Assembly: GCF_031764535.1 (NCBI RefSeq)
Contig: NZ_CP134499.1
Coordinates: forward strand, 3,844,001-3,908,000
Direction: 5' to 3'
Origin: Pseudomonas sp. SG20056
GTDB taxonomy: Bacteria; Pseudomonadota; Gammaproteobacteria; Pseudomonadales; Pseudomonadaceae
Length of the DNA: 64,000 bases
Shown: piece after piece, positions 1-10,465 of the stretch
How the letters are laid out: the number at the start of each line of letters is the position of its first letter
Numbering within the stretch: position 1 is the first letter of the stretch
Notes under the pieces: generated by a model
Seen by the model: only the letters and a program-made list of their open reading frames with translations
Database searches by the model: none
What the model was told of the DNA's origin: nothing
Position numbers and translations under genes: made by a program

Positions 1-7
1 TTGCCAT
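1..7 (-). CDS. hisZ: Start of hisZ (5' end only, runs off window)
   Basis: Only the first codons (Met-Ala-) are visible, reading leftwards out of the window. A GAGGGG ribosome site lies about 8 bases upstream of this ATG. In Pseudomonas the gene after the DUF2065 gene is hisZ, the ATP phosphoribosyltransferase regulatory subunit, whose product starts Met-Ala-Thr. The call therefore rests on synteny and two codons. A second in-frame ATG at 13-15 sits too close to the ribosome site to be preferred. Confidence 0.4.
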
Positions 8-44
8 TTCGCCATTCCCCTCTTGAACCGGGCGGCACAAGCCT

Positions 45-230
45 TCAGTGAAGCCAATAAAGGACGATTGTTCCCAGCAACATGCTGGCCAACCCCAGCA
101 GACGCAGCTGCCTGTCAGACAGCTGCGTCAGTTGTAAAAGCGTGTCACGCCAATGGCGCGGACACAGGAAGGGCAGGATGCCTTCCAGCACCAGCACGAG
201 ACACAACGCGACGCCTAATTCCTGCCACAT
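45..230 (-). CDS. DUF2065 family small inner-membrane protein
   Basis: A 61-residue protein, almost all hydrophobic, with an N-terminal membrane segment (residues about 4-20), a short polar stretch containing CPRHWRD, and a second membrane segment near the C-terminus. This is the pattern and size of the DUF2065 family, whose gene lies between hflC and hisZ/purA in many gammaproteobacteria. The ATG at 230 is chosen because a GGGA ribosome site precedes it. A longer reading frame upstream would run through the hflC terminator. Function is unknown; the position suggests a link to the HflKC membrane complex, but nothing in the sequence proves this. Confidence 0.85.
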   Translation of the reverse strand: MWQELGVALCLVLVLEGILPFLCPRHWRDTLLQLTQLSDRQLRLLGLASMLLGTIVLYWLH

Positions 231-245
231 GCTTCCCACAGACGC

Positions 246-269
246 AAAAAAGCCGGGATTTTCCCGGCT
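246..269 (-). terminator. Rho-independent terminator after hflC
   Basis: On the minus strand an 8-bp stem (AGCCGGGA/TCCCGGCT, 3-base loop) is followed directly by six T. It lies between the end of hflC and the DUF2065 gene, so it should end or attenuate the hfq-hflX-hflKC transcript before the small gene and hisZ. Confidence 0.85.
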
Positions 270-297
270 GCCGCATGATACCACGTTTTCCACAAGG

Positions 298-327
298 ATC
301 ACCCCGACGGCTACCCGCCGGGGTGAT
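298..327 (-). other. Hairpin just after the hflC stop codon
   Basis: A 9-bp perfect inverted repeat (ATCACCCCG/CGGGGTGAT) around a 12-base loop starts 3 bases past the hflC stop. It has no T tract of its own. With the terminator at 246-269 it makes two hairpins in series, probably protecting the mRNA 3' end. Confidence 0.5.
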
Positions 328-330
328 GAC

Positions 331-1200
331 TCAAGGCTTGGACTTCTCCAGATAGCGGAAGAAGTCGCTGCTCGGATCCAGCACCAGCACATCACGCTTA
401 TCGGCGAAGCTCTCGCGATAAGCCCTCAGGCTGCGATAGAACGAATAAAACTCCTGGTCCATGCCATATGCCTTGGAGTAGATCGCTGCGGCCTGGGCAT
501 CGCCCTCACCGCGCAGCTCTTCAGCCTGGCGGTAAGCATCGGCTAGCAACACGCGACGCTGGCGGTCGGCGTCGGCGCGAATACCTTCGGCCAACTCCTT
601 ACCCTTGGCGCGGTGCTCACGAGCCTCACGCTCACGCTCGGAGCTCATGCGATCAAACACACTGCGGTTAACTTCCTTCGGCAGGTCGATGGCCTTGACG
701 CGCACGTCCACCACCTCGATGCCAAGCTCTTTTTGCGCGGCACGATTCAGCGATGCAGTCACATCCGCCATCAGCGCATCGCGCTCACCGGATACCGACT
801 CATGCAGGGTGCGCTTACCGAACTGATCACGCAGCGACGCCTCAAGACGACGCGCGAGACGCTCGTCGGCAATCTGCTTCATACCTGAAGTCGCAGTGTA
901 AAAACGCTCAGCATCCAGCACTCGCCACTTGGCGAAGGCATCAACCATCAGCGCTTTCTTTTCCAGGGTGAGGAAACGCGAGCTGGTGGAGTCCAAGGTC
1001 AGCAGACGCGCATCGAACTTGCGCACCTGGTTGACGTACGGAATCTTCACATGCAGGCCCGGCTGTACGTCCGGCTGAACGATACGACCGAACTGCAGCA
1101 GTACCGCACGCTCAGTCTGCGAGACGATATAGAAGCTATTCCAGGCGACCAGCGCCAGCACCACGCCAACAATAAGGGCGATCAGCGATTTATTGCTCAT
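331..1200 (-). CDS. hflC: HflC, SPFH/prohibitin-domain modulator of FtsH
   Basis: A 289-residue protein with one N-terminal membrane segment (about residues 5-25) and then a periplasmic SPFH/band-7 domain beginning near YIVSQTERAVLLQFG. A charged coiled-coil stretch rich in Arg/Glu/Ala (SEREREAREHRAKGKE) follows. HflC forms a large ring complex with HflK that encloses and restrains the membrane protease FtsH. The ATG at 1200 shares its first base with the hflK TGA stop, so the two genes are translationally coupled. A TTG one codon upstream is not needed. Confidence 0.96.
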   Translation of the reverse strand: MSNKSLIALIVGVVLALVAWNSFYIVSQTERAVLLQFGRIVQPDVQPGLHVKIPYVNQVRKFDARLLTLDSTSSRFLTLEKKALMVDAFAKWRVLDAERFYTATSGMKQIADERLARRLEASLRDQFGKRTLHESVSGERDALMADVTASLNRAAQKELGIEVVDVRVKAIDLPKEVNRSVFDRMSSEREREAREHRAKGKELAEGIRADADRQRRVLLADAYRQAEELRGEGDAQAAAIYSKAYGMDQEFYSFYRSLRAYRESFADKRDVLVLDPSSDFFRYLEKSKP

Positions 1201-2357
1201 CAACGGCTCTCCCTTGTACGCAGTTCAACCTGACGCGGATCAATGCTTACCCGCGAGCCGGCGTCTGCAGTACCCGCAGCGCCAGATATCGAGCTAGGCG
1301 CAGACGTGCTGCGACCATCGATCATCTTGTCCAGCGGCAGGTAAAGCAGGTTGTTCTGCCCCTTGTCGCCAGTCACCAGCACCTTGCTGGTATTAGTCAT
1401 CAGCTCTTGCATGGTATCCAGATACAGACGCTCACGAGTGACCTCTGGCGCCTTGCGGTACTCAGTGACCAATGCAGTGAAGCGATCCGCCTCACCCTGG
1501 GCGCGGGAAACCACTTCATCACGGTAACCGTTGGCATCCTCAATCAGGCGCTGTGCCTGACCACGGGCCTCCGGCACCACGCCATTGGCGTAGGTTTCCG
1601 CCTGATTCTTCTCACGCTGCTCGTCTTCACGGGCGCGGATCACGTCATCGAAGGCCTCCTGCACCTCACGCGGCGCCGCCGCACTCTGCAGGTTGACCTG
1701 AGTAACCGTGATACCGGTGCGGTAGTTATCGAGGAAGCGCTGCAAACGCTCCTTGACCTCGCTAGCCATCAGCTCACGACCTTCGGTGAGCACCTGATCC
1801 ATCTCGGTGGAGCCCACCACGTGGCGCACGGCGCTGTCGGTCGCATGCTGCAGACTGACTTCCGGCTGATCAACGTTGAGGACGAAATCCTGCAAGTTGC
1901 TGACCCGGTACTGCACGGTCAACGGCACTTCGATGATGTTTTCGTCTTCGGTCAACATCTGCCCCTGCTTGCTGTAAGCACGCTCGCGGGTGACGTTTTC
2001 CTGAAACTTGCGATCAATCGGCGGGAAATAGATATTCAGGCCCGGGCCGACTGTTTCGTAATACTTGCCGAAGCGCAGCACCACGGCCTGCTCCTGCTCA
2101 TCAACGACATAGATCGCGCTGTACAGCCAGATCGCAGCCAGCAGCCCCAGGCCCACGAACAGCAAACCGAAGCCGCCGCCATTGCCCGAACCAGTCTCAC
2201 TGCCTCGTTTCTTGCCGCCACCGAACAGCCCATTAAGGCTCTCCTGCAGCTTGCGGAAGGCCTCATCGATATCCGGAGGCCCCTTGCGATCACCGTTCTT
2301 ACGGCCACCCCACGGGTCCTGATTATTCGAGTTGCCACCCGGCTCATTCCAAGCCAT
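1200..2357 (-). CDS. hflK: HflK, SPFH/prohibitin-domain modulator of FtsH
   Basis: A 385-residue protein. The N-terminal 70 residues are cytoplasmic, polar and Gly/Asn-rich (MAWNEPGGNSNNQDPWGG), then comes one membrane segment (LLFVGLGLLAAIWLYSAIYV) and a periplasmic SPFH domain with the typical VVDEQEQAVVLRFGKY start. It is the partner of HflC in the HflKC cage around FtsH. The ATG at 2357 is chosen over a longer frame because GGAGAG lies just upstream and the protein then starts as HflK proteins usually do. hflC overlaps its stop codon. Confidence 0.96.
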   Translation of the reverse strand: MAWNEPGGNSNNQDPWGGRKNGDRKGPPDIDEAFRKLQESLNGLFGGGKKRGSETGSGNGGGFGLLFVGLGLLAAIWLYSAIYVVDEQEQAVVLRFGKYYETVGPGLNIYFPPIDRKFQENVTRERAYSKQGQMLTEDENIIEVPLTVQYRVSNLQDFVLNVDQPEVSLQHATDSAVRHVVGSTEMDQVLTEGRELMASEVKERLQRFLDNYRTGITVTQVNLQSAAAPREVQEAFDDVIRAREDEQREKNQAETYANGVVPEARGQAQRLIEDANGYRDEVVSRAQGEADRFTALVTEYRKAPEVTRERLYLDTMQELMTNTSKVLVTGDKGQNNLLYLPLDKMIDGRSTSAPSSISGAAGTADAGSRVSIDPRQVELRTRESR

Positions 2358-2383
2358 AGCGCTCTCCATCTGATAAAGCAAAG

Positions 2384-2400
2384 ACGCGCCCACGGCGCGC
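2384..2400 (-). terminator. Weak attenuator-like hairpin between hflX and hflK
   Basis: On the minus strand a 7-bp GC stem (GCGCGCC/GGCGCGT, 3-base loop) is followed by CTTTGCTTT, an imperfect T tract, 27 bases before the hflK start. It may reduce read-through from hfq-hflX into hflKC. The interrupted T tract makes full termination doubtful. Confidence 0.4.
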
Positions 2401-2453
2401 CCGCCAATGCTACAGAATGCATGCAACCAGCGGCAAAGTCGCTGATGCAGGCT

Positions 2454-3755
2454 TTATTGCAAAGTGTGTTGCTCGATAAATTCCTGCGGTTTCAGCCCTT
2501 CACGACTGACCAGCCGATTCAGTTCGATACGCGGTAAACGCACGGCCAACAGACTGCTACCGTCCTCGGCATGCGACTCGCTCTGCACCGAGCCCAAAGC
2601 GAAGAACTGTGCGCGCAAACGCCCCAGGCGCTGCGGCAGCTGCAATGTACCGACAAACAGGTCGTCACCCAACAGCTCTGCTATCGCCTGACGCAGCAGC
2701 GGCAAGCCGCGCCCATCACGCGCCGAGAGCCAGACCCGCTGCGGCTTGCCGTCGGCATCGCGCTGAATCTGCGGCTCCACACTCTCAAGCAGGTCGAGCT
2801 TGTTATACACCTCAAGCATCGGCAGCTCATGGGCACCGATCTCACCCAGCACCGCCAACACCTGCTCGATCTGCTGATCGCGCTCAGGCTCGTGGGAGTC
2901 GATCACGTGCAGCAGCAGATCGGAATTGCTCGATTCCTCAAGGGTCGCGCGGAATGCCTCGACCAGCTTGTGCGGCAAATGCCGGATAAAACCCACGGTA
3001 TCGGCCAGCACAATCGGCCCCAGATCATCCAGCTCCAGACGGCGCAGGGTGGGATCGAGGGTGGCGAATAGTTGGTCGGCCGCGTACACGTCAGAGGTGG
3101 TCAGGGAGTTGAACAGGGTCGACTTGCCGGCATTGGTGTAACCCACCAGCGATACCGAAGGAATATCCGCACGCTGGCGGCCGCGCCGCGCCTGCTCACG
3201 CTGGCTGCGCACCTTCTCGAGCTTTTGTTTGATCTGGCGAATCCGCACGCGCAACAGGCGGCGGTCGGTTTCCAGCTGGGTTTCACCCGGGCCGCGCAGG
3301 CCGATACCACCCTTCTGCCGCTCGAGGTGGGTCCAGCCGCGCACCAGCCGCGTACTCATATGATCGAGCTGGGCCAGCTCGACCTGCAACTTGCCTTCAT
3401 GGGTACGCGCGCGCTGAGCAAAAATGTCGAGAATCAGACCAGTACGGTCCAATACCCGGCACTCAAAAGCACGCTCAAGGTTACGTTCCTGACTGGGTGT
3501 GAGGACGTGATTGAAGATAACCAGATCAGCCTCGGCGGCCTTGACCTGATCACGCAGCTCTTCAACTTTACCGCTGCCGATCAGGTACTTGGCCGTCAGC
3601 CGATTGCTCGGAACACTGAGGAACGCGACAGTTTCAGCACCGGCGGAGATAGCCAGTTCCTGAAACTCCTGCGGATCCTCGCGCGCCTCGGAATTTTGGC
3701 CGTCCAGATGTACCAGAATGGCCCGCTCTCCACCTTCATGGCGCTCGAAGAACAA
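2454..3755 (-). CDS. hflX: HflX, ribosome-associated GTPase
   Basis: A 433-residue GTPase with the HflX layout: an N-terminal domain (1 to about 195) ending in a coiled-coil segment of Arg/Lys/Gln-rich residues, then a G domain with G1 GYTNAGKSTLFNSL, G3 DTVGFIRHLP and G4 NKLD. HflX splits stalled or stressed 70S ribosomes. The frame begins with TTG at 3755, with a perfect AGGAGG ribosome site 5 bases before it and no ATG nearby, so TTG is the likely start. It follows hfq by 14 bases and should be co-transcribed with it. Confidence 0.96.
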   Translation of the reverse strand: MFFERHEGGERAILVHLDGQNSEAREDPQEFQELAISAGAETVAFLSVPSNRLTAKYLIGSGKVEELRDQVKAAEADLVIFNHVLTPSQERNLERAFECRVLDRTGLILDIFAQRARTHEGKLQVELAQLDHMSTRLVRGWTHLERQKGGIGLRGPGETQLETDRRLLRVRIRQIKQKLEKVRSQREQARRGRQRADIPSVSLVGYTNAGKSTLFNSLTTSDVYAADQLFATLDPTLRRLELDDLGPIVLADTVGFIRHLPHKLVEAFRATLEESSNSDLLLHVIDSHEPERDQQIEQVLAVLGEIGAHELPMLEVYNKLDLLESVEPQIQRDADGKPQRVWLSARDGRGLPLLRQAIAELLGDDLFVGTLQLPQRLGRLRAQFFALGSVQSESHAEDGSSLLAVRLPRIELNRLVSREGLKPQEFIEQHTLQ

Positions 3756-3769
3756 TGCAGCCTCCTAAA

Positions 3770-4057
<288 letters not shown>

Positions 4058-4083
4058 TCAATAATTTTTAGTAAACCAACGAA

Positions 4084-4098
4084 CGGCTTAAAGCCGTC
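4084..4098. other. Small palindrome in the miaA-hfq gap
   Basis: A 7-bp inverted repeat (ACGGCTT/AAGCCGT) with a single central base. It could be a weak hairpin after miaA or a regulatory site upstream of hfq. No T tract follows at once on either strand, so I do not call it a terminator. Confidence 0.3.
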
Positions 4099-4132
4099 GT
4101 ACCCCCAAGAGTAGACGGCCAACGGCAAGGTC

Positions 4133-5110
4133 TCAGGTCAATATGGAGACCGCTGCCAGGTATTTCAAGGCACGCGGCAGATTGTCACAGTCGACACTAT
4201 CGAGCCAGTGCACATCCTGCTGCCAACCGCGTAACCAGGTGAACTGTCGCTTGGCCAACTGGCGCGTGGCGATAATACCGCGCTCCTGCATTTGCTCAGC
4301 GCTGAGGTTGCCGTCCAGATAATCCCAGACTTGGCGATAACCCACCGCCCGTATAGACGGTAGACCAACGTGCAAGTCACTTCGCTGACGCAGGCGTTCG
4401 ACCTCGGCAACCAGTCCCTGTTCCAACATCAGGCGAAATCGCAGGGCAATTCGCTCGTGCAACAGCTGCCTTTGCGCCGGAGCAATGGCCAATTGCGCCA
4501 CAGTATAGGGGAATTGGCGCGCCGCCGATGCGCCAGCAGCAGTATTTTCTGCCGCCTGACGCTGGCGATGAACGGTCATGCTTTGCCCACTGACGTGATA
4601 GACCTCAAGGGCGCGAATCAAACGCTGCGGGTCATTGGGGTGGATACGCGCAGCCGATTCTGGATCGACCGCCCGCAGCTCAGCATGCAGCACTTCCCAA
4701 CCTTCGGCCTGGGCGCGCGCCTCCAGCCCGGCGCGCAACGTCGCATCGGCGCTGGGCATTTCCGCCAGACCTTCAAGCAAAGCCTTGAAATACAACATGG
4801 TGCCGCCCACCAGCAGCGGAATGCGCCCGCGCGCGGTGATGTCGGCCATGGCGGCCAGGGCATCGGCCCGAAACTCGGCTGCCGAATAACTCTCGGCCGG
4901 ATCACGGATATCGATCAGGCGATGCGGAAACTCGGCCAGCGTGGCCTTATCCGGCTTGGCCGTACCGATGTCCATATCACGGTAAATAAGCGCGGAATCG
5001 ACGCTGATCAACTCGCACGGCAGCACCCGCGCCAGCTCAATGGCCAGATCGGTTTTACCGGCTGCGGTCGGCCCCATCAGGAAGATCGCCGGAGGCAGGC
5101 GCTCGGACAT
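4133..5110 (-). CDS. miaA: MiaA, tRNA dimethylallyltransferase
   Basis: A 325-residue protein that transfers a dimethylallyl group to A37 of tRNAs reading UNN codons. Visible signatures are the P-loop [15 protein letters not shown] at residues 12-26, the [16 protein letters not shown] substrate motif, the DIRDP segment and the C-terminal [14 protein letters not shown] motif. Length is normal. It sits 28 bases after mutL and upstream of hfq, the classic mutL-miaA-hfq order. Confidence 0.97.
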   Translation of the reverse strand: MSERLPPAIFLMGPTAAGKTDLAIELARVLPCELISVDSALIYRDMDIGTAKPDKATLAEFPHRLIDIRDPAESYSAAEFRADALAAMADITARGRIPLLVGGTMLYFKALLEGLAEMPSADATLRAGLEARAQAEGWEVLHAELRAVDPESAARIHPNDPQRLIRALEVYHVSGQSMTVHRQRQAAENTAAGASAARQFPYTVAQLAIAPAQRQLLHERIALRFRLMLEQGLVAEVERLRQRSDLHVGLPSIRAVGYRQVWDYLDGNLSAEQMQERGIIATRQLAKRQFTWLRGWQQDVHWLDSVDCDNLPRALKYLAAVSILT

Positions 5111-5138
5111 GCTTATAACTCTCTAAATGGCACGGCGC

Positions 5139-7016
5139 TCAGCGGCCGCGCAGGAACAGCTTGTCCAGGTCATCCATACCCATCTGCGTCCAGGTCGGAC
5201 GGCCATGGTTACACTGACCACTGCGCTCGGTGTGCTCCATATCGCGCAGCAAGGCATTCATTTCCGGCAAGGTCAGGCGCCGGTTGGCGCGTACAGCCCC
5301 ATGACAGGCCATGGTGCCGAGCAGCTCATTGAGATGCGCCTGAATGCGGTCGGTAGTGCCGTATTCGAGCAAATCACCCAGCACATCCTGAACCAGGCGA
5401 GTGGCCTCGGCCTGTTTGAGCAACGCTGGAATCTGCCGAATTGCCAGGGTTTCCGGGCCCAAGCGCTGTAATTCAAAGCCAAGCTTCTGGAACCACTCCG
5501 CGTGCTCTTCGGCGCAGTCCGCTTCACGCTGACTCACCGCAATCGACTCAGGCACCAACAATGGCTGGCCGCGCAGGCCTTCACTGGCCATGGCCACCTT
5601 GAGCCGTTCATAGGTGATGCGCTCATGGGCGGCATGCATATCCACCACCACCAGGCCTTGCACGTTCTCGGCAAGGATATAGATGCCCTTGAGCTGGGCA
5701 ATCGCGTAACCCAGCGGTGGAATATCCCCTTGCGCATCCGGCAGGGCTGCTGGCGTCGGCGTATTGGCTAGCGGGGTGAAATATTCACGATAAGCGCCTT
5801 GAGCCTCGGCGGCCGGCAGCGGGGTTTCCGGGCGGTAGCCCTGATAGCCGGCACCTGGCGAGCGCCAAACGGATGGATTGGGCGCAGGCTCAAGCAGACT
5901 GGCGGCCAAGCCGATTTCACCCTGCGGGCCAAACTCGCCAGCCGCCTGCCCGGTAGGGCGCACCATCTCTGCCGCCACCGCTGGAGCAGCGAGCTGATCC
6001 TCCGGACGCACCTCACCCAGGGCTCGGTGCAGCGTGCCGTAGAGGAAGTCATGCACCATGCGGCCATCACGGAAGCGCACTTCGTGCTTGGTCGGGTGCA
6101 CGTTGACGTCTACCACCGACGGATCGATTTCCAGAAACAGCACAAAGGTCGGATGGCGACCATTGAACAGCACGTCGCGGTAGGCCTGGCGCACCGCATG
6201 GGCGACCAGTTTGTCGCGCACCATGCGCCCGTTCACATAGAAATACTGCAGATCCGCCTGACTGCGCGAAAAGGTCGGCAAGCCCACCCAGCCCCACAGA
6301 TGCAGGCCATTGCGCTCGATATCGATGGGCAGCGCCTGCTCGAGAAACGCCGGACCGCAAACCGAAGCCACGCGCCGCGCGCGGCTCTGCTCATCCGGCG
6401 CTTCGTGCAGACCGAGCACGGTCTTGCCGTTGTGGCGCAGGTGGAAGGCCACATCGAAGCGCGCCAGGGCCAGGCGCTTGATCACTTCCTGCAGGTGATC
6501 GAACTCGGTTTTTTCGGTCTTCAGAAACTTGCGCCGCGCCGGGGTATTGAAGAACAGGTCGCGCACTTCCACCGAGGTACCAACCGGATGGGCTGCGGGC
6601 TGAACCCGAGGCTGCATATCACGGCCTTCGGTTTCCACCTGCCAGGCCTGCTCGGCACCCTCGGTACGTGAGGTCAACGTCAGGCGTGCGACGGAGCTGA
6701 TCGACGCCAGCGCCTCACCACGGAAGCCCAGGCTCATGACCTGTTCCAGGTCTTCCAGCTCGCGGATCTTGCTGGTGGCGTGGCGGGCCAGTGCGAGCGG
6801 CAAGTCATCCGGAGAGATGCCGCTGCCGTTATCACGCACCTTGAGCAACTTCACGCCACCCTGCTCAACATCCACCTCAATGCGCTTGGCGCCGGAGTCC
6901 AGGCTGTTTTCCAACAGTTCCTTGATTACCGAGGCCGGACGCTCGACCACCTCACCGGCAGCAATCTGGTTCGCCAGCCGCGGGCTGAGCAGCTGGATAC
7001 GCGCGGCTTCACTCAT
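5139..7016 (-). CDS. mutL: MutL, DNA mismatch repair ATPase
   Basis: A 625-residue GHKL-family ATPase that couples MutS mismatch recognition to downstream strand incision. The N-terminal ATPase motifs are all present: [11 protein letters not shown] (motif I), VRDNGSGI (motif II) and [11 protein letters not shown] (motif III). A low-complexity linker (about 360-430) leads to the C-terminal dimerisation domain, with [12 protein letters not shown] and QCNHGRPTW. Whether it has endonuclease activity I cannot settle by eye. Its ATG overlaps the amiB stop (ATGA). Confidence 0.97.
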   Translation of the reverse strand: MSEAARIQLLSPRLANQIAAGEVVERPASVIKELLENSLDSGAKRIEVDVEQGGVKLLKVRDNGSGISPDDLPLALARHATSKIRELEDLEQVMSLGFRGEALASISSVARLTLTSRTEGAEQAWQVETEGRDMQPRVQPAAHPVGTSVEVRDLFFNTPARRKFLKTEKTEFDHLQEVIKRLALARFDVAFHLRHNGKTVLGLHEAPDEQSRARRVASVCGPAFLEQALPIDIERNGLHLWGWVGLPTFSRSQADLQYFYVNGRMVRDKLVAHAVRQAYRDVLFNGRHPTFVLFLEIDPSVVDVNVHPTKHEVRFRDGRMVHDFLYGTLHRALGEVRPEDQLAAPAVAAEMVRPTGQAAGEFGPQGEIGLAASLLEPAPNPSVWRSPGAGYQGYRPETPLPAAEAQGAYREYFTPLANTPTPAALPDAQGDIPPLGYAIAQLKGIYILAENVQGLVVVDMHAAHERITYERLKVAMASEGLRGQPLLVPESIAVSQREADCAEEHAEWFQKLGFELQRLGPETLAIRQIPALLKQAEATRLVQDVLGDLLEYGTTDRIQAHLNELLGTMACHGAVRANRRLTLPEMNALLRDMEHTERSGQCNHGRPTWTQMGMDDLDKLFLRGR

Positions 7017-8443
7017 GGCTGCACAGCCAGAGCAGTGGCGGGAACCTGCAAACGCTGACCGACCTTGATTACATCGCTTTTCAGCGAGTTGGTACTGCGC
7101 AGCACTGCCAGGCTGACCTGATAGCGCTGCGCAATCAGCGCCAGACTTTCGCCGGAGCTGACCACATGCTCGCGCGGGCCGAGGGCAATCTTGCCGTTAT
7201 CGCGCAGCCAGGCCACGTGAGTGCCAGGCGGCGGATTTTCATGAAAGAACTGCCGCACGCCTGTGACGATCGAGCGCGCCAGCGCTTGCTGATGGCTGGC
7301 ACTGGACAGTTTGCGGGCTTCATTGGGATTGGAGATAAATCCGGTTTCCACGAGGATCGACGGAATATCCGGCGATTTCAGCACCATAAAGCCGGCCTGC
7401 TCTACCCGCCGCTTATGCAGCGGCGTCACCCGCCCCATATTGCCCAGCACCTTATTGCCGACGTTCAGGCTGGATGACAACGATGCCGTCATCGACAAGT
7501 CGAGCAGCACCCCAGCGAGCATCTTGTCCTTGTCGTCCAGGCTGACGTTGCCGGCACCGCCGATCAGATCGGACTGGTTTTCCGCATCTGCCAGCCAGCG
7601 CGCGGTCTCCGAGGTGGCGCCACGATCGGACAGCGCATACACCGACGCACCGAATGCAGCGGCACGCGGTGCAGCATCGGCATGGATGGAAACAAACAGA
7701 TCGGCGCCCTTCTTGCGGGCAATCTCAGTGCGTTTACGCAGTGGAATAAAGTAGTCCCCCGTACGCACCAACTCAGCACGGAAGCCCTTCTCGGCATTGA
7801 TCTGCCGCTGCAGCTCCTTGGAAATCGCCAAGGTCACGTGCTTTTCATACTGGCCTTTGACCGGCGACAGTGCGCCTGGGTCTTCACCGCCGTGGCCGGC
7901 GTCGATGGCAATCACAATATCGCGCTTGCCATTGGGCACGGGCGTCAGCTTCGGCGGAGCCTGTGTCGGCGTTACCGGCACCTGAGGGGCAGTGGTCACA
8001 GGCGTGGAGGGCAGGCTGGGCGCAGCGCCACTTTCCTGGTCAAACAGATCAACCACCAAGCGATGGCCATACTGCTGATTCGGAGCCAGGGTAAAGCTCT
8101 TCGGCGTCACCGCTGCTGACAGGTCGATCACCACGCGCAGGTCATTCGGGGTGCGCTGCGCCGAGCGTACGCCGGTGATCGGTGTGTTACTCAAGGTCAG
8201 CTGATCGAAGCTAGTGGCCAGCTTGGCGCCACTGACATCAATAACGATACGATTGGGCGCGGACAGCAGAAACACGCTGTGCTGGACAGGGCCGGACAGG
8301 TCAAACACCAGGCGCGTGTTATCCGGCGCACGCCACAAGCGGACACTGCGCACATCCGAAGCGGCCATTACATCGGCGACCAGCGCCACCAATGCCACTC
8401 CAATTGCGATGAAACGCGCGCCTATGCGCATAGCCAACCCCAT
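7013..8443 (-). CDS. amiB: AmiB/AmiC-type N-acetylmuramoyl-L-alanine amidase with LysM
   Basis: About 476 residues, periplasmic. A signal peptide ([20 protein letters not shown]) is followed by an AMIN domain (about 30-130), a Pro/Thr-rich linker (about 140-165), the zinc amidase_3 domain ([14 protein letters not shown] with the first zinc histidine, then SIHADAA and [12 protein letters not shown]) and a C-terminal LysM domain ([19 protein letters not shown]). It cleaves peptidoglycan cross-bridges at division. The start could be the ATG at 8443 or the one at 8431; both leave the signal peptide intact and the GGGG upstream fits 8431 slightly better. It lies between tsaE and mutL, overlapping mutL by 4 bases. 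Confidence 0.93.
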   Translation of the reverse strand: MGLAMRIGARFIAIGVALVALVADVMAASDVRSVRLWRAPDNTRLVFDLSGPVQHSVFLLSAPNRIVIDVSGAKLATSFDQLTLSNTPITGVRSAQRTPNDLRVVIDLSAAVTPKSFTLAPNQQYGHRLVVDLFDQESGAAPSLPSTPVTTAPQVPVTPTQAPPKLTPVPNGKRDIVIAIDAGHGGEDPGALSPVKGQYEKHVTLAISKELQRQINAEKGFRAELVRTGDYFIPLRKRTEIARKKGADLFVSIHADAAPRAAAFGASVYALSDRGATSETARWLADAENQSDLIGGAGNVSLDDKDKMLAGVLLDLSMTASLSSSLNVGNKVLGNMGRVTPLHKRRVEQAGFMVLKSPDIPSILVETGFISNPNEARKLSSASHQQALARSIVTGVRQFFHENPPPGTHVAWLRDNGKIALGPREHVVSSGESLALIAQRYQVSLAVLRSTNSLKSDVIKVGQRLQVPATALAVQP

Positions 8444-8450
8444 AATAAAT

Positions 8451-8918
8451 TCATGCCCCGACGGCCAACGTGGCGCACCAGGCGGTGCCGCGTTCGCCTT
8501 GCGCCCGCAGATGCAGCGCCCGGCCGGCTCCGTGCGGGCTAATGGTAATGTCCAGGTCAGCCTTTGGCAAAACGCCTGCGCCGCGTTGCGGCCACTCGAC
8601 CAGACACAGCGCATCGCCTTCGAAATAGTCACGAATGCCGAGAAACTCCAGTTCCTCGGGGTCAACCAAGCGGTACAGGTCGAAGTGATAGGCCCTTACT
8701 GCACCTAACTCATAGGGTTCGACCAGGGTAAAGGTTGGGCTTTTCACCGCCCCGACATGCCCCAGGCCGCGAATGATGCCGCGCGACAAGGTGGTTTTAC
8801 CGGCACCGAGATCGCCATGTAGGTAGATCACGCCAACGCCGCCGGTCGCCTCGGCGATGCGCGCGCCCAGCGCCAGCATCGCGTCCTCATCGGCGGCAAA
8901 CAGTTCTAACTCAGACAT
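8451..8918 (-). CDS. tsaE: TsaE, tRNA t6A synthesis ATPase
   Basis: A 155-residue P-loop ATPase needed with TsaB and TsaD for threonylcarbamoyl-adenosine at tRNA position 37. It shows the Walker [14 protein letters not shown], the family motif [11 protein letters not shown], and FHFDLYRL-like [18 protein letters not shown]. The ATG at 8918 has AGGAGC upstream; a longer frame adds 13 residues without support. It overlaps the end of nnr by 13 bases and lies 7 bases before amiB, so it belongs to the nnr-tsaE-amiB-mutL operon. Confidence 0.96.
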   Translation of the reverse strand: MSELELFAADEDAMLALGARIAEATGGVGVIYLHGDLGAGKTTLSRGIIRGLGHVGAVKSPTFTLVEPYELGAVRAYHFDLYRLVDPEELEFLGIRDYFEGDALCLVEWPQRGAGVLPKADLDITISPHGAGRALHLRAQGERGTAWCATLAVGA

Positions 8919-10405
8919 GCAGACTGCTCCTGCAACAATTGACGAATAACCGCACACAAATCACTTGCCGCCAGACCACGGCCCTGCTGCGCCAACTGCT
9001 CACCCGCACAGGCATGCAGATAGACCGCTAGCTGGGCCGCCTCCAGCACCGGTAGCCCTTGGGCTAGCAGCGCACCGATCAAGCCGGCCAGCACATCGCC
9101 CAAGCCAGCGCCGGCCATGACGGGATGGCCGCGATCGCACAACCACAAACCACCATCCGGCGCAGCAATCAGGCTGCCAGCGCCTTTAAGCACGCATACC
9201 GTTTGATAGCGCCGGGCCAGGGCTCGTGCGGCGGCCGGACGATCAGCCTGCACCTCGGCCGTACTGATACCCAGCAAGCGCGCTGCCTCGCCGGGATGCG
9301 GCGTCAACACGGTACCTGCTGGTAACTGGATCTGCGCGTGCGCCAACAGGTTCAGCGCATCAGCATCCCACACCTGGGCAGCGCGGCTGACGGAAGCCGC
9401 CGACAGCAGACTGCGCCCCCACGCATCCTGCCCCAGCCCCGGCCCGACCACCCAGACGCTGGCATTCGCGGCCAGCGCCAGCAACTGATTGGCCGAGGCC
9501 ACGCCAGCGGCCATTACCTCTGGTAAACGCGCCTGCGCTGCAGGCAAATGCTCACCACGGGTCGCCAGGCTGACCAACCCGGCACCGCCGCGCAAAGCGC
9601 TTTGCGCAGCGAGCAGGCCAGCACCGGCAAAGCCACGGTCACCGCCCACCACCAACACATGACCCAACTGGCCCTTGTGCACGCTGCGCGAACGCACGGG
9701 CAACCGCGGCAAACTGGCCAGCGCCAGGCGCTGCGCGGTAAAGGCTTGAGCAGCAACCAAGGCCGCTCCGGCCTGCAGCTCATCAAACTGCAACTCGCCC
9801 AGGTAATCCGCCGATTGCCCGGTAAACAGGCCCAGTTTGAGGCCAATCAGGGTGACCGTCAGTTCTGCACGCACGGCAACACCCAGCACCTGGCCGGTAT
9901 CGGCGCAAAGCCCGGACGGAATATCCACCGCCAGCACCGGCAGACCGCTGACATTCAACAGGCGGATGACCTGGGCATAGGGTTCGCGCACCGCGCCTTG
10001 CAAACCCGTGCCAAGCAGCGCATCAAGCACCACGCCCTGCAGTTCGGCGCATTCGCTCCAGGGCTGCACCGCCACCCCGGCAGCCAGCGCCTGATCACGA
10101 GCCAGGGCAGCATCGCCCTGCAACTGCGCTGCATCGCCGACCGCCAGCACCTGCACCCGCCAGCCCGCACGCAGCGCCAATGCGGCCACGAGGTAGCCGT
10201 CACCGGCATTGTTGCCGCATCCGGCCAGCACCGTCAGCACACCGGCAGCCGGCCAGCGCCGACGCAGGGCACGCCAGATGGCATGTGCGGCGCGGCTCAT
10301 CAGCTCGAGAGCTGGCGTGCCGGCCGCGATCAACCGCCCATCCAGCTCGCGCACTTGGGCGGCGCTGTACAGCGGCAGAGGAAGATTGTCAGGCGAATGC
10401 AGCAT
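8906..10405 (-). CDS. nnr: Bifunctional NAD(P)H-hydrate epimerase / ADP-dependent dehydratase
   Basis: A 499-residue fusion that repairs hydrated NADH and NADPH. The N-terminal epimerase half (about 10-215) carries [19 protein letters not shown] and [10 protein letters not shown]. The C-terminal dehydratase half (about 230-490) is a ribokinase-like fold with [14 protein letters not shown] and the catalytic [20 protein letters not shown]. The start is set at the ATG at 10405, with CGGAGC upstream; the frame stays open for another 640 bases but only through queG antisense. It diverges from queG across 60 bases and heads the operon. Confidence 0.95.
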   Translation of the reverse strand: MLHSPDNLPLPLYSAAQVRELDGRLIAAGTPALELMSRAAHAIWRALRRRWPAAGVLTVLAGCGNNAGDGYLVAALALRAGWRVQVLAVGDAAQLQGDAALARDQALAAGVAVQPWSECAELQGVVLDALLGTGLQGAVREPYAQVIRLLNVSGLPVLAVDIPSGLCADTGQVLGVAVRAELTVTLIGLKLGLFTGQSADYLGELQFDELQAGAALVAAQAFTAQRLALASLPRLPVRSRSVHKGQLGHVLVVGGDRGFAGAGLLAAQSALRGGAGLVSLATRGEHLPAAQARLPEVMAAGVASANQLLALAANASVWVVGPGLGQDAWGRSLLSAASVSRAAQVWDADALNLLAHAQIQLPAGTVLTPHPGEAARLLGISTAEVQADRPAAARALARRYQTVCVLKGAGSLIAAPDGGLWLCDRGHPVMAGAGLGDVLAGLIGALLAQGLPVLEAAQLAVYLHACAGEQLAQQGRGLAASDLCAVIRQLLQEQSACLS

Positions 10406-10465
10406 GCGTCGGCTCCGATGTCTGGCAGAATTATACCCACCTGCGCCCCGGTTACCCGCCATCAT

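Noticed and set aside
1407..2537. 376-codon plus-strand frame antisense to hflK
   Set aside because: Shadow of hflK; the hflK frame has the SPFH domain and coupling to hflC.
9548..10465. Long plus-strand extension upstream of queG, antisense to nnr
   Set aside because: The conserved QueG N-terminus begins at 10466; the upstream part is low-quality antisense of nnr on the opposite strand.
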